Shown piece by piece: positions 1-7,800 of a DNA stretch of 64,000 nt (position 1 is the stretch's first letter; every line of letters begins with the position of its first letter). The position numbers and the translations under genes were made by a program. The notes under the pieces were generated by a model. That model did no database searches and was not told the origin of the DNA. It saw only the letters and a list, made by a program, of their open reading frames with translations. The DNA is from Deltaproteobacteria bacterium. Its GTDB lineage: Bacteria > Myxococcota > Kuafuiibacteriia > Kuafuiibacteriales > Kuafuiibacteriaceae. Location: NCBI GenBank assembly GCA_016703535.1, contig JADJBV010000002.1, positions 2,170,001-2,234,000 on the forward strand. The letters are read 5' to 3'.

Positions 1-706
1 CGGTGGTGGTCAACCTCCGCCAGGCGTTGGTCTCGGGCAAAAACGCGTCGCGGAAGCCAGCGTCGGCCAAGAGGTAGGCGGTGATCGAGACGTGAGGTTT
101 CACCAACGTCACTTGGTAGAGGTCGTTTTCAGCCGAAGCCGACCACTGCACCTCAGCGGGCGGCACGTTCTGCGGCATAACGGCCCCGTCCAGCGGATAG
201 ACAAGCTGGGCGGCCCGGGCCGGATCGACGGTGGGCGCTCCACTGAAGCGAACGGCGACATCGTTGGGGACGCCGGCGCCCAACACCAGGTGCTCCAGCC
301 TGACGATCAACTCGGCGTCCGCCGAATAACCGGCGTATTCTGCCCGGACCCGACCGCGCCCACCGAAGGCCCCGCTGGCGGTGAACAAGCCGGTGCCATC
401 GAGGTTGCCGAGCGGGTAGGGATCGACGGTGAAGCGAGCGGCGGTGACGGCGACGGTGCTGCCGTCCGAATAACGGCCGATGACCACGAAGTTCTGAGTC
501 GGCCGTGACCCGTCGGTGGAGATGAGCTCGGCCCGGGGCGGCAACAGGTCGAGGCCGGTCAGGGTCGGCGCTGGCCTGACGCCCGAGTCGAAGGGGAGGG
601 CGCCGGAGTCGAAGGCCGGCACCCCCGAGTCGGCTCCGGACCCGCCCGGCGCGGCACTTTCACAGCCGACCAAGAGGGTTCCGAGGAGGAGCGCAGCCCG
701 ACCCAT
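1..706 (-). CDS. Lipoprotein with Ig-like domain (3' end outside window)
   Basis: A minus-strand frame opens with ATG at 706 and stays open to the left edge, so only the first 235 codons are present. The protein starts with a short lipoprotein signal ending in the lipobox LLVGC, so the Cys at about residue 15 is probably lipidated and the protein envelope-anchored. It is followed by an Asp/Ser/Gly linker with DSG repeats, then about 95 residues of alternating beta-strand character (segments such as FVVIGRYSDGS and GRVRAEYAGYSADAEL) that look like a bacterial Ig-like (Big_2 type) fold. There is no Shine-Dalgarno, but a TACCAT element ends 6 nt before the ATG. It is divergent from the next gene. 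The function is unknown. The lipoprotein call is firm; the Ig-like call is inferred from sequence character only. Confidence 0.75.
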   Translation of the reverse strand, partial: MGRAALLLGTLLVGCESAAPGGSGADSGVPAFDSGALPFDSGVRPAPTLTGLDLLPPRAELISTDGSRPTQNFVVIGRYSDGSTVAVTAARFTVDPYPLGNLDGTGLFTASGAFGGRGRVRAEYAGYSADAELIVRLEHLVLGAGVPNDVAVRFSGAPTVDPARAAQLVYPLDGAVMPQNVPPAEVQWSASAENDLYQVTLVKPHVSITAYLLADAGFRDAFLPETNAWRRLTTT

Positions 707-889
707 GTCCAGATGGTACGCCGCCTCGACCGCCCCGGGCATCGGCGCGTTGACCCGGGACCATCAGGTTCAGGAGACAGTGGGTGGTCCCTGCCTCTCC
801 AGACACCCGCTTGGCGGATCCGCCCGCTTCTGGGCAAGATCGCCGCCACCCGCCCGGGCCCGCCCCGTGGGCCTCGACACCAGGAACCC

Positions 890-3802
890 ATGAGCCTCCC
901 CCTCACTCCGTCTAACAAGACGACACCCTCGACCCCCACTTTGGGGGCCCCCACGGGCGCCACCGAAACCCAAGGCGCCGAGGCGAAGTGGGTCCAAAAC
1001 TCCACCTCGGATCCCCTCCCGGCGGCGCAGTTCCTCCATGGCAACCGGCGGCCCGCCGGCCCGATACCTCAGGGCGCAGTCGAGCTCTCCCCCGCCACCT
1101 TCGTGCCCCTCAACCCCAAAGATCCGCGGATCGTCGACGCCCTGGCCGTGGTGTCCAAGACGCCGGATCCCAACAGCCAAACGGTGCGCCACTACTCGGT
1201 GCAGCTGAAGGACGGCCGGGGCCAAGACGTGGGCTCGCCCATGCCGTTTTCGATCGAGTTTCGGCCCCAACAAGACGTGCTCGATCTGCTGCCGTATTTT
1301 GAAAAGAACGGTCAACTCTGGGTGGTGGCCAACACCCGGCTCCGCCCAGCGGTGACGGCCCGGCAATCCCGGATCGCCGAGCCTGATCAACAGAACTTCG
1401 GCGGCGTGCTGGAGGGCGTGGCCGCCGGCTATGTGAGGCTGGAGGACGGCGAGACCGGGCTCGATCGGACGGCCCACCGGATCTTGACTCAAAAGTTGGG
1501 CCTGAAGGTCAACGGGCCCCTCGAGTTTTTGGGCGGGAGTTATTTCCCGTCGGTGGGTGCTTCGGTGGAGCAGTGTTATCCGCGGGCCATCAAGGTGGCG
1601 CCGCCGCCACGGGACGCCCGGGTGACCTTCGGCCAGGGGTTGGAGGGCATGTCGGGGGCCGAGGTGTTGGAGGCCCCAGAGGTCATCCGGCGTTACCAAA
1701 GCGGCGAGCTCCACGATCTACGCCTGGTCGAGTTGGTGTTGCGCCTCCTCGAACAGAGGGGGCAGGCCGTCCCCCTCCACGGTTTGGCGCGCAAGTTGAC
1801 CGCCAAGACGCGAGACAAAGATCTGGGAGATCTGGGCGCAAGGTTGACCTCGGCGGAGGCGCTCAAGGCGCTGCTGAGCGGCGCCGGCGACGCCGCGGCG
1901 ATCGATCACCTGGTGTATAAAGCTGCCCCGACGCCGGCCAAGCCGTTCCTGCTGGCCGAGTCCTTGGTGGTGCAAAACCGCGGCAAAGACGGCCAAGCTC
2001 TCGACGAATACGACTGTCAGATCGTCACCCGCCGCACCGTCGACTCGGTCGATATCGGCTGCTACTTCTGGAAAGACGGCGAAGTTTACCTGGCCGTGAA
2101 GCGGGGCGTGCGGCCCGCGTTGGCGGTGCGCGACGAGGTCCCGCACCCGATCCAGTCCAGCCATAACCCGGTGCACCTGGAAGGGGTCGCGGGTTCACTC
2201 GAGGGCGAAAAGGACCTGGCGGGCATCGCCGCCTTGGCCAAGCGCGAGGTGATCGAAGAGCTCCAGATCCCGCCGATCGGGGAGCCGATCTACTTGGGAT
2301 CCGGCTTTCCTTCGCCCGGCACCAACCCGGAGCGGGCCTATCAGTTTTTGGTGGAGGTCGATCCGAGCCAGTCGGCCTTTTTGCCCCAGACCGCCGACGA
2401 GACCGTGTCGGTCCACTACGTCAAGTTGGCCGACGTTCTGGCGCTGGCCGATCAGGGGCTGATCCGAGATCCGCGTTTGCTCCTCCAAGCCCGGCTGTTG
2501 GCCGGGGCCTTGGGCCAACGCCGAGACGACGCCGCCCTGACGCCGCAGGCCCGGGCCCTCCGCCACGATCTGTTGTCGGTCCTGAACTCGGGCCTCGAGT
2601 TGCAGCGTTGGCTTTCGGACCAAGTGCGCGACACCGACAACCGGCTCTCCCGGATCCCCGACTATCGCAAGCTCAAGAACTTCGCGATCAACGAGCTGGG
2701 CGCGGTGGCCATCCACCCTGAACACCCCTCAGAAAAGGGGTTCTTCAGCTCCCTATTGCCGGTCTTTGCGGTCCCCACTCCCGACGATCCCACCAAGTTG
2801 CCGTTCTACTTGGCCCACGACTTTTGGCACTACACGCTCAGCGAATATCTGCCCTTCGAGCTGGCCCCCGACGGCGAGCTGCGTTGGCGGCCCATCGAGG
2901 ACTACCTGCAGGCCAACTGCGCCGCCGAGTGCAACGCGGTCTGGTACTCGGACGTGGTCTTGCCCCGGCGCTACGGTCACCAGGCTACCGAAGAGACCTT
3001 CGGCGGGATCTCGGTGGGCCGGGCCTTCGAGTTGGTTGGCTGCGATGAACAACAAGCCCGCCAGGCGATCGAGTCGATCGAACTTTTGGGCGTCATCCCC
3101 GAGCGGATCTTGCGCCACCCTGAGTTCGAGGGCTTGCGCGGGATCTTCGTGGATCGGCTGCTCAAGTACCACGTGATGGACGCGCTCCAGACCCGGGTCT
3201 TGTACCGGACCTGGCAAGAGAACCCGGAACTCGCCAAGGTCGCCGCTCGCTTCGGCGAACACCACGCCGATCTGACCGCCTACCAGCGCCAGTTCACCGA
3301 AAACCTCGAGCGGATCTTGAACTACGCCGAAGGCGCCAACCCGCTGAAGGCCCAGCTCACCAAGGTGATGAGCTTCGATCTCCGCACCACCGCCCTCCGC
3401 TTGGCCTACGTGAAGCAGCTGGTATCGGCTCACCAAGGGGACGGCCACCAGGGGGTTCTGGACCAGCTCGATCGGGCCATCGACGGGCTCCACCGTGCTT
3501 GGCAAACGCTGCGACCGCTGGCGGCCGGGGTTCGGGACGCTGAGCCGTCGCCGGAAAACCTGCGGGCCTTGGAGGTGCTGCGTTCGATCCAGGCCGGACC
3601 CTTGGCCCAAGCCGAGGCCCTCTACGGCGACGTCGCGAAGAGCGCGGTGTGGCTGGCCCCCGAGCAGCGGCAGAAGTTGGAGGGGCGCCTGCTCCCCCAC
3701 TTCGAGAGCTTGACCCTCGATCCCCAGCAGGTGCGCGAAGGTCTGGCCAAAGCCCTGGAGGCCAACTTCGGGCCCTCGCCTCGGGAAGGCCCCTCAGCAT
3801 GA
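890..3802 (+). CDS. Large protein with Nudix domain and HDxxH-containing C-terminal region
   Basis: 970 aa. The frame is open from 713, but the ATG at 890 is preferred because the upstream residues are low-complexity Arg/Pro. Residues about 380-500 contain a Nudix hydrolase domain: the box reads G...EGEKDL...REVIEELQI near residues 436-461, which matches the conserved RE-x2-EE core. An earlier stretch (about residues 140-250) has a similar layout (NGQLWVVANTR, then EGVAAGYVRLEDGE) without the catalytic glutamates, so it may be a degenerate second Nudix fold. The C-terminal half is helical and contains AHDFWHY near residue 645 and a nearby Glu/His-rich segment (AAECNAVWYSD), which could bind metal. 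The Nudix substrate cannot be told. The gene overlaps the next by 4 nt (ATGA), so the two are probably translationally coupled. I do not recognise the C-terminal half. Confidence 0.75.
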   Translation: MSLPLTPSNKTTPSTPTLGAPTGATETQGAEAKWVQNSTSDPLPAAQFLHGNRRPAGPIPQGAVELSPATFVPLNPKDPRIVDALAVVSKTPDPNSQTVRHYSVQLKDGRGQDVGSPMPFSIEFRPQQDVLDLLPYFEKNGQLWVVANTRLRPAVTARQSRIAEPDQQNFGGVLEGVAAGYVRLEDGETGLDRTAHRILTQKLGLKVNGPLEFLGGSYFPSVGASVEQCYPRAIKVAPPPRDARVTFGQGLEGMSGAEVLEAPEVIRRYQSGELHDLRLVELVLRLLEQRGQAVPLHGLARKLTAKTRDKDLGDLGARLTSAEALKALLSGAGDAAAIDHLVYKAAPTPAKPFLLAESLVVQNRGKDGQALDEYDCQIVTRRTVDSVDIGCYFWKDGEVYLAVKRGVRPALAVRDEVPHPIQSSHNPVHLEGVAGSLEGEKDLAGIAALAKREVIEELQIPPIGEPIYLGSGFPSPGTNPERAYQFLVEVDPSQSAFLPQTADETVSVHYVKLADVLALADQGLIRDPRLLLQARLLAGALGQRRDDAALTPQARALRHDLLSVLNSGLELQRWLSDQVRDTDNRLSRIPDYRKLKNFAINELGAVAIHPEHPSEKGFFSSLLPVFAVPTPDDPTKLPFYLAHDFWHYTLSEYLPFELAPDGELRWRPIEDYLQANCAAECNAVWYSDVVLPRRYGHQATEETFGGISVGRAFELVGCDEQQARQAIESIELLGVIPERILRHPEFEGLRGIFVDRLLKYHVMDALQTRVLYRTWQENPELAKVAARFGEHHADLTAYQRQFTENLERILNYAEGANPLKAQLTKVMSFDLRTTALRLAYVKQLVSAHQGDGHQGVLDQLDRAIDGLHRAWQTLRPLAAGVRDAEPSPENLRALEVLRSIQAGPLAQAEALYGDVAKSAVWLAPEQRQKLEGRLLPHFESLTLDPQQVREGLAKALEANFGPSPREGPSA

Positions 3803-4638
3803 GCGTTGCCAGCGGCGGACCTCCGTCCGTCCCGTGGCCGCCGCTGATCCGGCTGGTCGGCATCGACGTCGACGGCACCTTGGTCGGGGCCTCGGGGGAG
3901 GTGCCGGCGCCGATTTGGGAACGGATCGAGGCGCTCCGTCACCAGGGGGTCCACTTCTGTTTGTGCTCGGGCCGACCCGCCTTCGGCGTCACCCGAGGCT
4001 ACGCCGAGCGGCTCGATCCCACGGGGTGGCACCTGTTCCAAAACGGCGCCAGCGTCGTGCACCTGCCGAGCGGGGCGTCTCGCTCCCGGCCCCTGCCCGA
4101 GGTGTACATCGCCACCCTGATCGAACGGGCCCGGTCCAAGGGCCGCCTCTTCGAGCTCTATGGAGATACTGAATATACCGTGGAGCGGGACGACCCCCGG
4201 GCTCGGGCCCACGCGGCGTTGCTCGGGCTCCCCTTTCGGCCCCAAGCTTTCGAGACCCGGACCCAGCCGGTGGTCCGGGCCCAATGGCTGCTGACCGCCG
4301 AGACCTTGGGCCCGGTCCTGGCCGAACCGCACTTCGACCTGGAGGTGGTGCCCTCGACCTCGCCGGTGATGCCCGAGACCATCTTCGTCAACCTGACCGC
4401 CGCGGGCGTGAACAAGGGGTCCGGGATCGAAACCGTCGCCCAGGCCCTCCAGATCCCGCTCATGGAGGTCATGATGATCGGGGACGCCGGCAACGATCTC
4501 CCTGCCTTGGCCCGGGTCGGTCACCCGGTGGCCATGGGCAACGCCAGCCCCGCGGTGAAGGCCGCGGCCCGAACCGTGGTCGGGGACGTCGATGATCTGG
4601 GGCTCCTCCAGGCCTTGGCCCTGGTCGCACCCCCGTAG
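3799..4638 (+). CDS. HAD-superfamily hydrolase, Cof type
   Basis: 279 aa, the usual length for Cof/YidA-type phosphatases, which dephosphorylate small sugar phosphates or cofactors in the cytoplasm. All HAD motifs are visible: motif I GIDVDGTLV (Asp23 nucleophile, Asp25), motif II CSGRP, the Lys of motif III in NKGSGI, and motif IV GDAGNDLPAL near residue 228. The C2-type cap lies between motifs II and III. The start overlaps the stop of the Nudix gene (ATGA), so the two form an operon, possibly in nucleotide or sugar-phosphate clean-up. A hairpin just after the stop may end the unit. The family is certain; the substrate is unknown. Confidence 0.9.
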   Translation: MSVASGGPPSVPWPPLIRLVGIDVDGTLVGASGEVPAPIWERIEALRHQGVHFCLCSGRPAFGVTRGYAERLDPTGWHLFQNGASVVHLPSGASRSRPLPEVYIATLIERARSKGRLFELYGDTEYTVERDDPRARAHAALLGLPFRPQAFETRTQPVVRAQWLLTAETLGPVLAEPHFDLEVVPSTSPVMPETIFVNLTAAGVNKGSGIETVAQALQIPLMEVMMIGDAGNDLPALARVGHPVAMGNASPAVKAAARTVVGDVDDLGLLQALALVAPP

Positions 4639-4647
4639 AAGCCCCGG

Positions 4648-4672
4648 GGACCTCGGATCAAAGCCGGGGTCC
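4648..4672 (+). terminator. Hairpin after the HAD gene
   Basis: A 9-bp stem (GGACCTCGG / CCGGGGTCC, with one G-T pair) and a 7-nt loop begin 9 nt after the stop codon. No clear T-tract follows, so this is a candidate terminator or mRNA 3' end only. Confidence 0.4.
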
Positions 4673-4699
4673 GCCGTACGTCCTATCTCCAAAAAAGGC

Positions 4700-4730
4700 T
4701 TGAGCCCGGCCATTTCCGTCGTGCTAGCTT
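4700..4730 (+). promoter_or_regulatory. Promoter with -10 TAGCTT close to the start codon
   Basis: TTGAGC (4700-4705) and TAGCTT (4725-4730) are separated by 19 nt. The -10 ends 9 nt before the ATG at 4740, which would put the transcript start at or within a few bases of the start codon. No Shine-Dalgarno lies between them. Confidence 0.45.
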
Positions 4731-4739
4731 CCGCCCGCG

Positions 4740-5507
4740 ATGAGGCTCACCTCCCCAATTTTCGTGGCGCTATGCATGGTTGGCTCGGCTTCGGCTTGGG
4801 CCCAGGACGAGTTCGAGGACACCAAGGCGGCCCCCAAAAAAGAGGAGGCCCCGGCCGAAGGGGAGGCCCCGCCTGCGGAGGGCGCCGCGCCCGCGGCCGC
4901 ACCTTCGGGCACCGTCGAACAGCGCTTCAACATTCGCCGCGGTTTCTTCACCGAAGGTGACTTCGGCCTGTTCTTGGCCTTCGGCGGCCGCAACACCAAC
5001 AACCCCAACCTGCCGACCCGCTCCACGTCCAACATCCAGCCGTACCTGGGCATCACCATCGGCTACGACGTGGTCTCCAACGAGAGCATCAACTTCTCCA
5101 TCGGCCCCAAGTTCGCCCTCTTGCTCAACGGTGGCGCCGGACGCCCCAGCGCCGCCGACATCGTCGACGACGAGCGGGTGGCGACCACCCACAGCAACGA
5201 CTTCTCCATCTTCGAGGCTGGCCTGGCCGCCACCGTGTCGATTATGATGACCGACCGGGTCGCCTTGGCGATCCGGGTCGACGGCGGCCTGGGCGCCACC
5301 GATCCCAACCCCGCCCTGTGGGCCGAAGAGAGCGCCGACGCCGGTGCCTTTGGCTTCGGCGCCATGTTCGGCGCCGGCGTGGGCGTCGAGTACTTCACGC
5401 TGCTCAACGGCTTCACCGTCGGCGCCAACCTGCGTTTTGTGGGTGTGTTGGCCGAAGGCCTGATCCCGGGCGCGGCCTTCACCATTCCCATCAAGTACAA
5501 CTTCTGA
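4740..5507 (+). CDS. Exported, probably outer-membrane beta-barrel protein
   Basis: 255 aa. It begins with a clear signal peptide (VALCMVGSASAWA, cleavage after AWA near residue 21), then an acidic Ala/Pro/Glu linker (residues about 25-55), then about 190 residues of alternating hydrophobic/polar segments rich in Gly and aromatic residues. It ends in IPIKYNF, with the terminal aromatic residue typical of outer-membrane barrels. Strand-like pieces such as GVGVEYFTLLNGFTVGANL support an 8-10-strand barrel. No specific family is recognised. The upstream -10-like element suggests its own promoter. Outer-membrane placement is inferred from the signal peptide and terminal Phe. Confidence 0.7.
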   Translation: MRLTSPIFVALCMVGSASAWAQDEFEDTKAAPKKEEAPAEGEAPPAEGAAPAAAPSGTVEQRFNIRRGFFTEGDFGLFLAFGGRNTNNPNLPTRSTSNIQPYLGITIGYDVVSNESINFSIGPKFALLLNGGAGRPSAADIVDDERVATTHSNDFSIFEAGLAATVSIMMTDRVALAIRVDGGLGATDPNPALWAEESADAGAFGFGAMFGAGVGVEYFTLLNGFTVGANLRFVGVLAEGLIPGAAFTIPIKYNF

Positions 5508-5572
5508 TCCCCGGCCCTCGGGCCAGGTGACTCCCAGCCCCAATTCCGGGACACTCTGCCTCGGTCCCGAAC

Positions 5573-6205
5573 ATGTCCTGGCTCGATACGCTCCAGAAGA
5601 TCCGCTCCACCGATTGGAGCCAGGTGCCCGATCCCGAGCGCCAGTCACGGGCCCAAGACGTGGTCTTGATGACCGCCTACGCCAGCGCCGCCACCTCCGT
5701 GGTGCCGCTGCCGCTCCTCGACCTGGCCCTGCTGGTGCCCTTTCACACCGCGATGGTCATGACCGTCGGTCACATCTACGGCCGTCCCCTGACCAAAACC
5801 GAAGCCTCGCGGGTGGCCCTCGAGTTGGGGGCGGTCACCGGGGTCACCTTCGCCGGTCGGGCCGCCATCACCGCCCTGAAGAAGATCCTCCTCCCGGGCT
5901 TGGGCGGGGTGGTGGCGGCGCCGGCCAGCTTCGCCCTGACCTGGGCCTTTGGGCAGCTGGCGATCGAATATTTCAAGCACCCCGAGCTCTCCAAAGATCA
6001 GCTCAAGCAGGTCTTTGAGCGGGCCATGAAGGACGCGACCAAGGTCTTCAGCAAAGAGGCCTTCGAGAAGTTTCGTACCCAAAACCCCGACCCGATCCCG
6101 CCGACCGAAGGTTCCCAGGCCGAGGCCCCGGCCAAAGGCCCCGCCGCCGACCCCGAGGCCCCCAAAAAGTCCGAGTCGATGCGCCCCAAAAAGCGATCCT
6201 TGTAG
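5573..6205 (+). CDS. DUF697-like membrane-associated protein
   Basis: 210 aa. The central region (about residues 35-150) has the layout of DUF697 proteins, which often accompany or are fused to GTPases: an Ala-rich helix ending in a VVPLPLLDLALL segment, HTAMVMTVGHIYGRPLT, then two more hydrophobic helices (TFAGRAAITALKKILLPGLG and AAPASFALTWAFGQL). The C-terminal 50 residues are a charged, Pro/Ala-rich tail ending in KKRSL. No GTPase lies beside it. It lies between the beta-barrel gene and an unrelated hypothetical gene on the same strand. The family match is moderately sure; the role is unknown. Confidence 0.6.
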   Translation: MSWLDTLQKIRSTDWSQVPDPERQSRAQDVVLMTAYASAATSVVPLPLLDLALLVPFHTAMVMTVGHIYGRPLTKTEASRVALELGAVTGVTFAGRAAITALKKILLPGLGGVVAAPASFALTWAFGQLAIEYFKHPELSKDQLKQVFERAMKDATKVFSKEAFEKFRTQNPDPIPPTEGSQAEAPAKGPAADPEAPKKSESMRPKKRSL

Positions 6206-6209
6206 GCCC

Positions 6210-6238
6210 TTTAGCTCCGGGGAGGGGCGGGCTAGCAT
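6210..6238 (+). promoter_or_regulatory. Promoter with -10 TAGCAT close to the start codon
   Basis: TTTAGC (6210-6215), a 17-nt spacer and TAGCAT (6233-6238). The -10 ends 8 nt before the ATG at 6247, the spacing expected for a leaderless transcript. Confidence 0.45.
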
Positions 6239-6246
6239 CGGGCCCA

Positions 6247-7800
6247 ATGGCACAGGCAGGGACGGAGGGCGCCTTTTCGTGGGCGGCGCTTTCGGCCGGA
6301 AACGACAGCGCCAAGGGACAGGCCAGCGACGAGGCCCGCACCTTGGCCCGGGCCCTGGCGGCCCAGAGTGTGGTCTTCGACAAAGAGGCCGAAGCTCTGG
6401 ATCTCGAGGATCGGCTGGAGGCCATCTACGGCACCATCTGGCCGGCCCAACCGCTCGAAGGTTATGGCCTGCACTCCAGCTTGGGCGCGTTTTTGGTGAC
6501 CAAGGTGGCGGTGGGTCTGGTGCCCGCGGTCCGCAAGGGCCTGCGCAAAGAGGCGCTGAAGGCCAAGGGCATCTTGCACGCCCTCGAAGAACACGGCGTC
6601 GCCGAACCCACCGGGATCTCGATGCTCGGCGCCTTCGCCGGGGTGCCGCCCGACTTCAAAGGCAGCGATCAAGGGCTCACGACCTCCTTGTTGGCCGGCC
6701 TCGCCGAACGCACCTTGACTCGGGCTGAACGGGATCGGGCCTTGGCCCAGGTCGCGTACAGCCCCCGCTGTTTGACCCGACTCTCTTCGGCCGCCGCCTT
6801 GCTCGCTCAGATCCGGGACCTGCTGCCGGTGTTGCCGCCGGCCGCCCTCGGGGCCCGCTTCACGGCGATGATGGCCGCCTTGTCCTTTGGATTGCCGGAG
6901 CGGGCCTTGGAGCTCGACGATCCCAGCGACGATGATCTGCCGCTGTTGACCGTGCGCGAGTTGGCTCAGGTCGTGTTGGCCCTCTCTCGGGCCGAACGCC
7001 CCCAGCTGTCGAACGAGGGCCTGGCCTTGCCCCAGATCGCGCCGCCCCGGGCGCCCAAACCCCACGAGGCCGACGCCTTGTTCGGTGGCGGCAACACCGA
7101 CGCCGCCTTTCGGGACGCCTTCTTCCAGGAGAAGGATCGCTCCGAAGACGTGCTGGAGATCGTGGAGGAGCGGGCCGATCCCACCTCCGGCCGACCCACG
7201 TTGCCCCTGGAGGCCGGCAGTTTGCCGCGCCCGACCCGCTTCGGAGACGGGCCACGCCTCAGGGACGATGAACTCGCGGCTTTTGTGGAGCGCCTCGAAG
7301 GGGCCCGAGGGGGCCGGCGAACTTCGTGGTTGGGCCTCAAGTTGTTGAAGCCCGCGCCGACGGTGATGCCGATCCCGACGCCCCCTGATGAACAGACCCT
7401 CAGCGATCAACCCGACGCGGTCCTGCGCGCGTTGTTCCCGCCGATCCGGGCGGTGTTGCGGGCGATCGTCCAGGCCGCCGAAGGTCGGCCCCCGACCGAA
7501 GTGAGCCTCTCTTCTGCGGGTGATCTGGAGTGGGCGATGCGGCGGGCTGAGGCCTTGGCCCTGGTCGTGCGCGGTGAACTCGAGGCCGCTGAGCGCGCGG
7601 TAGAGGGGCTGCCCGCCGGCGCTTCACCCGAGGCTCGGTGGGCCGCCGACCGGCTGCTGCGTTTTGGTCAAAGGGAGCCCGAACCGGTCAGCGCCGAAGA
7701 GGCCCGCCCCATGGCCGCCGCTTTGGTCGCCGACCTGGCGCACCAGCTGGGCCGCACCTTGGCCGGCACGGTGCCCGCCTCTGCGGAGGCCGAGCTGTGA
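6247..7800 (+). CDS. Hypothetical protein, helical, operon partner of TPR-CNBD protein
   Basis: 517 aa. No signal peptide and no convincing membrane segment. The N-terminal half is Ala/Leu-rich and helical. A linker around residues 275-345 is rich in acidic residues and Pro, and the C-terminal third is again helical with many Ala-Glu-Arg stretches that could form helical repeats. No catalytic motif or known domain is recognised. Its stop overlaps the GTG start of the next gene (GTGA), so the two proteins are very likely co-produced and may work together. It has its own -10-like element directly before the ATG. Real coding is supported by length, codon bias and the coupled neighbour. Confidence 0.7.
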   Translation: MAQAGTEGAFSWAALSAGNDSAKGQASDEARTLARALAAQSVVFDKEAEALDLEDRLEAIYGTIWPAQPLEGYGLHSSLGAFLVTKVAVGLVPAVRKGLRKEALKAKGILHALEEHGVAEPTGISMLGAFAGVPPDFKGSDQGLTTSLLAGLAERTLTRAERDRALAQVAYSPRCLTRLSSAAALLAQIRDLLPVLPPAALGARFTAMMAALSFGLPERALELDDPSDDDLPLLTVRELAQVVLALSRAERPQLSNEGLALPQIAPPRAPKPHEADALFGGGNTDAAFRDAFFQEKDRSEDVLEIVEERADPTSGRPTLPLEAGSLPRPTRFGDGPRLRDDELAAFVERLEGARGGRRTSWLGLKLLKPAPTVMPIPTPPDEQTLSDQPDAVLRALFPPIRAVLRAIVQAAEGRPPTEVSLSSAGDLEWAMRRAEALALVVRGELEAAERAVEGLPAGASPEARWAADRLLRFGQREPEPVSAEEARPMAAALVADLAHQLGRTLAGTVPASAEAEL

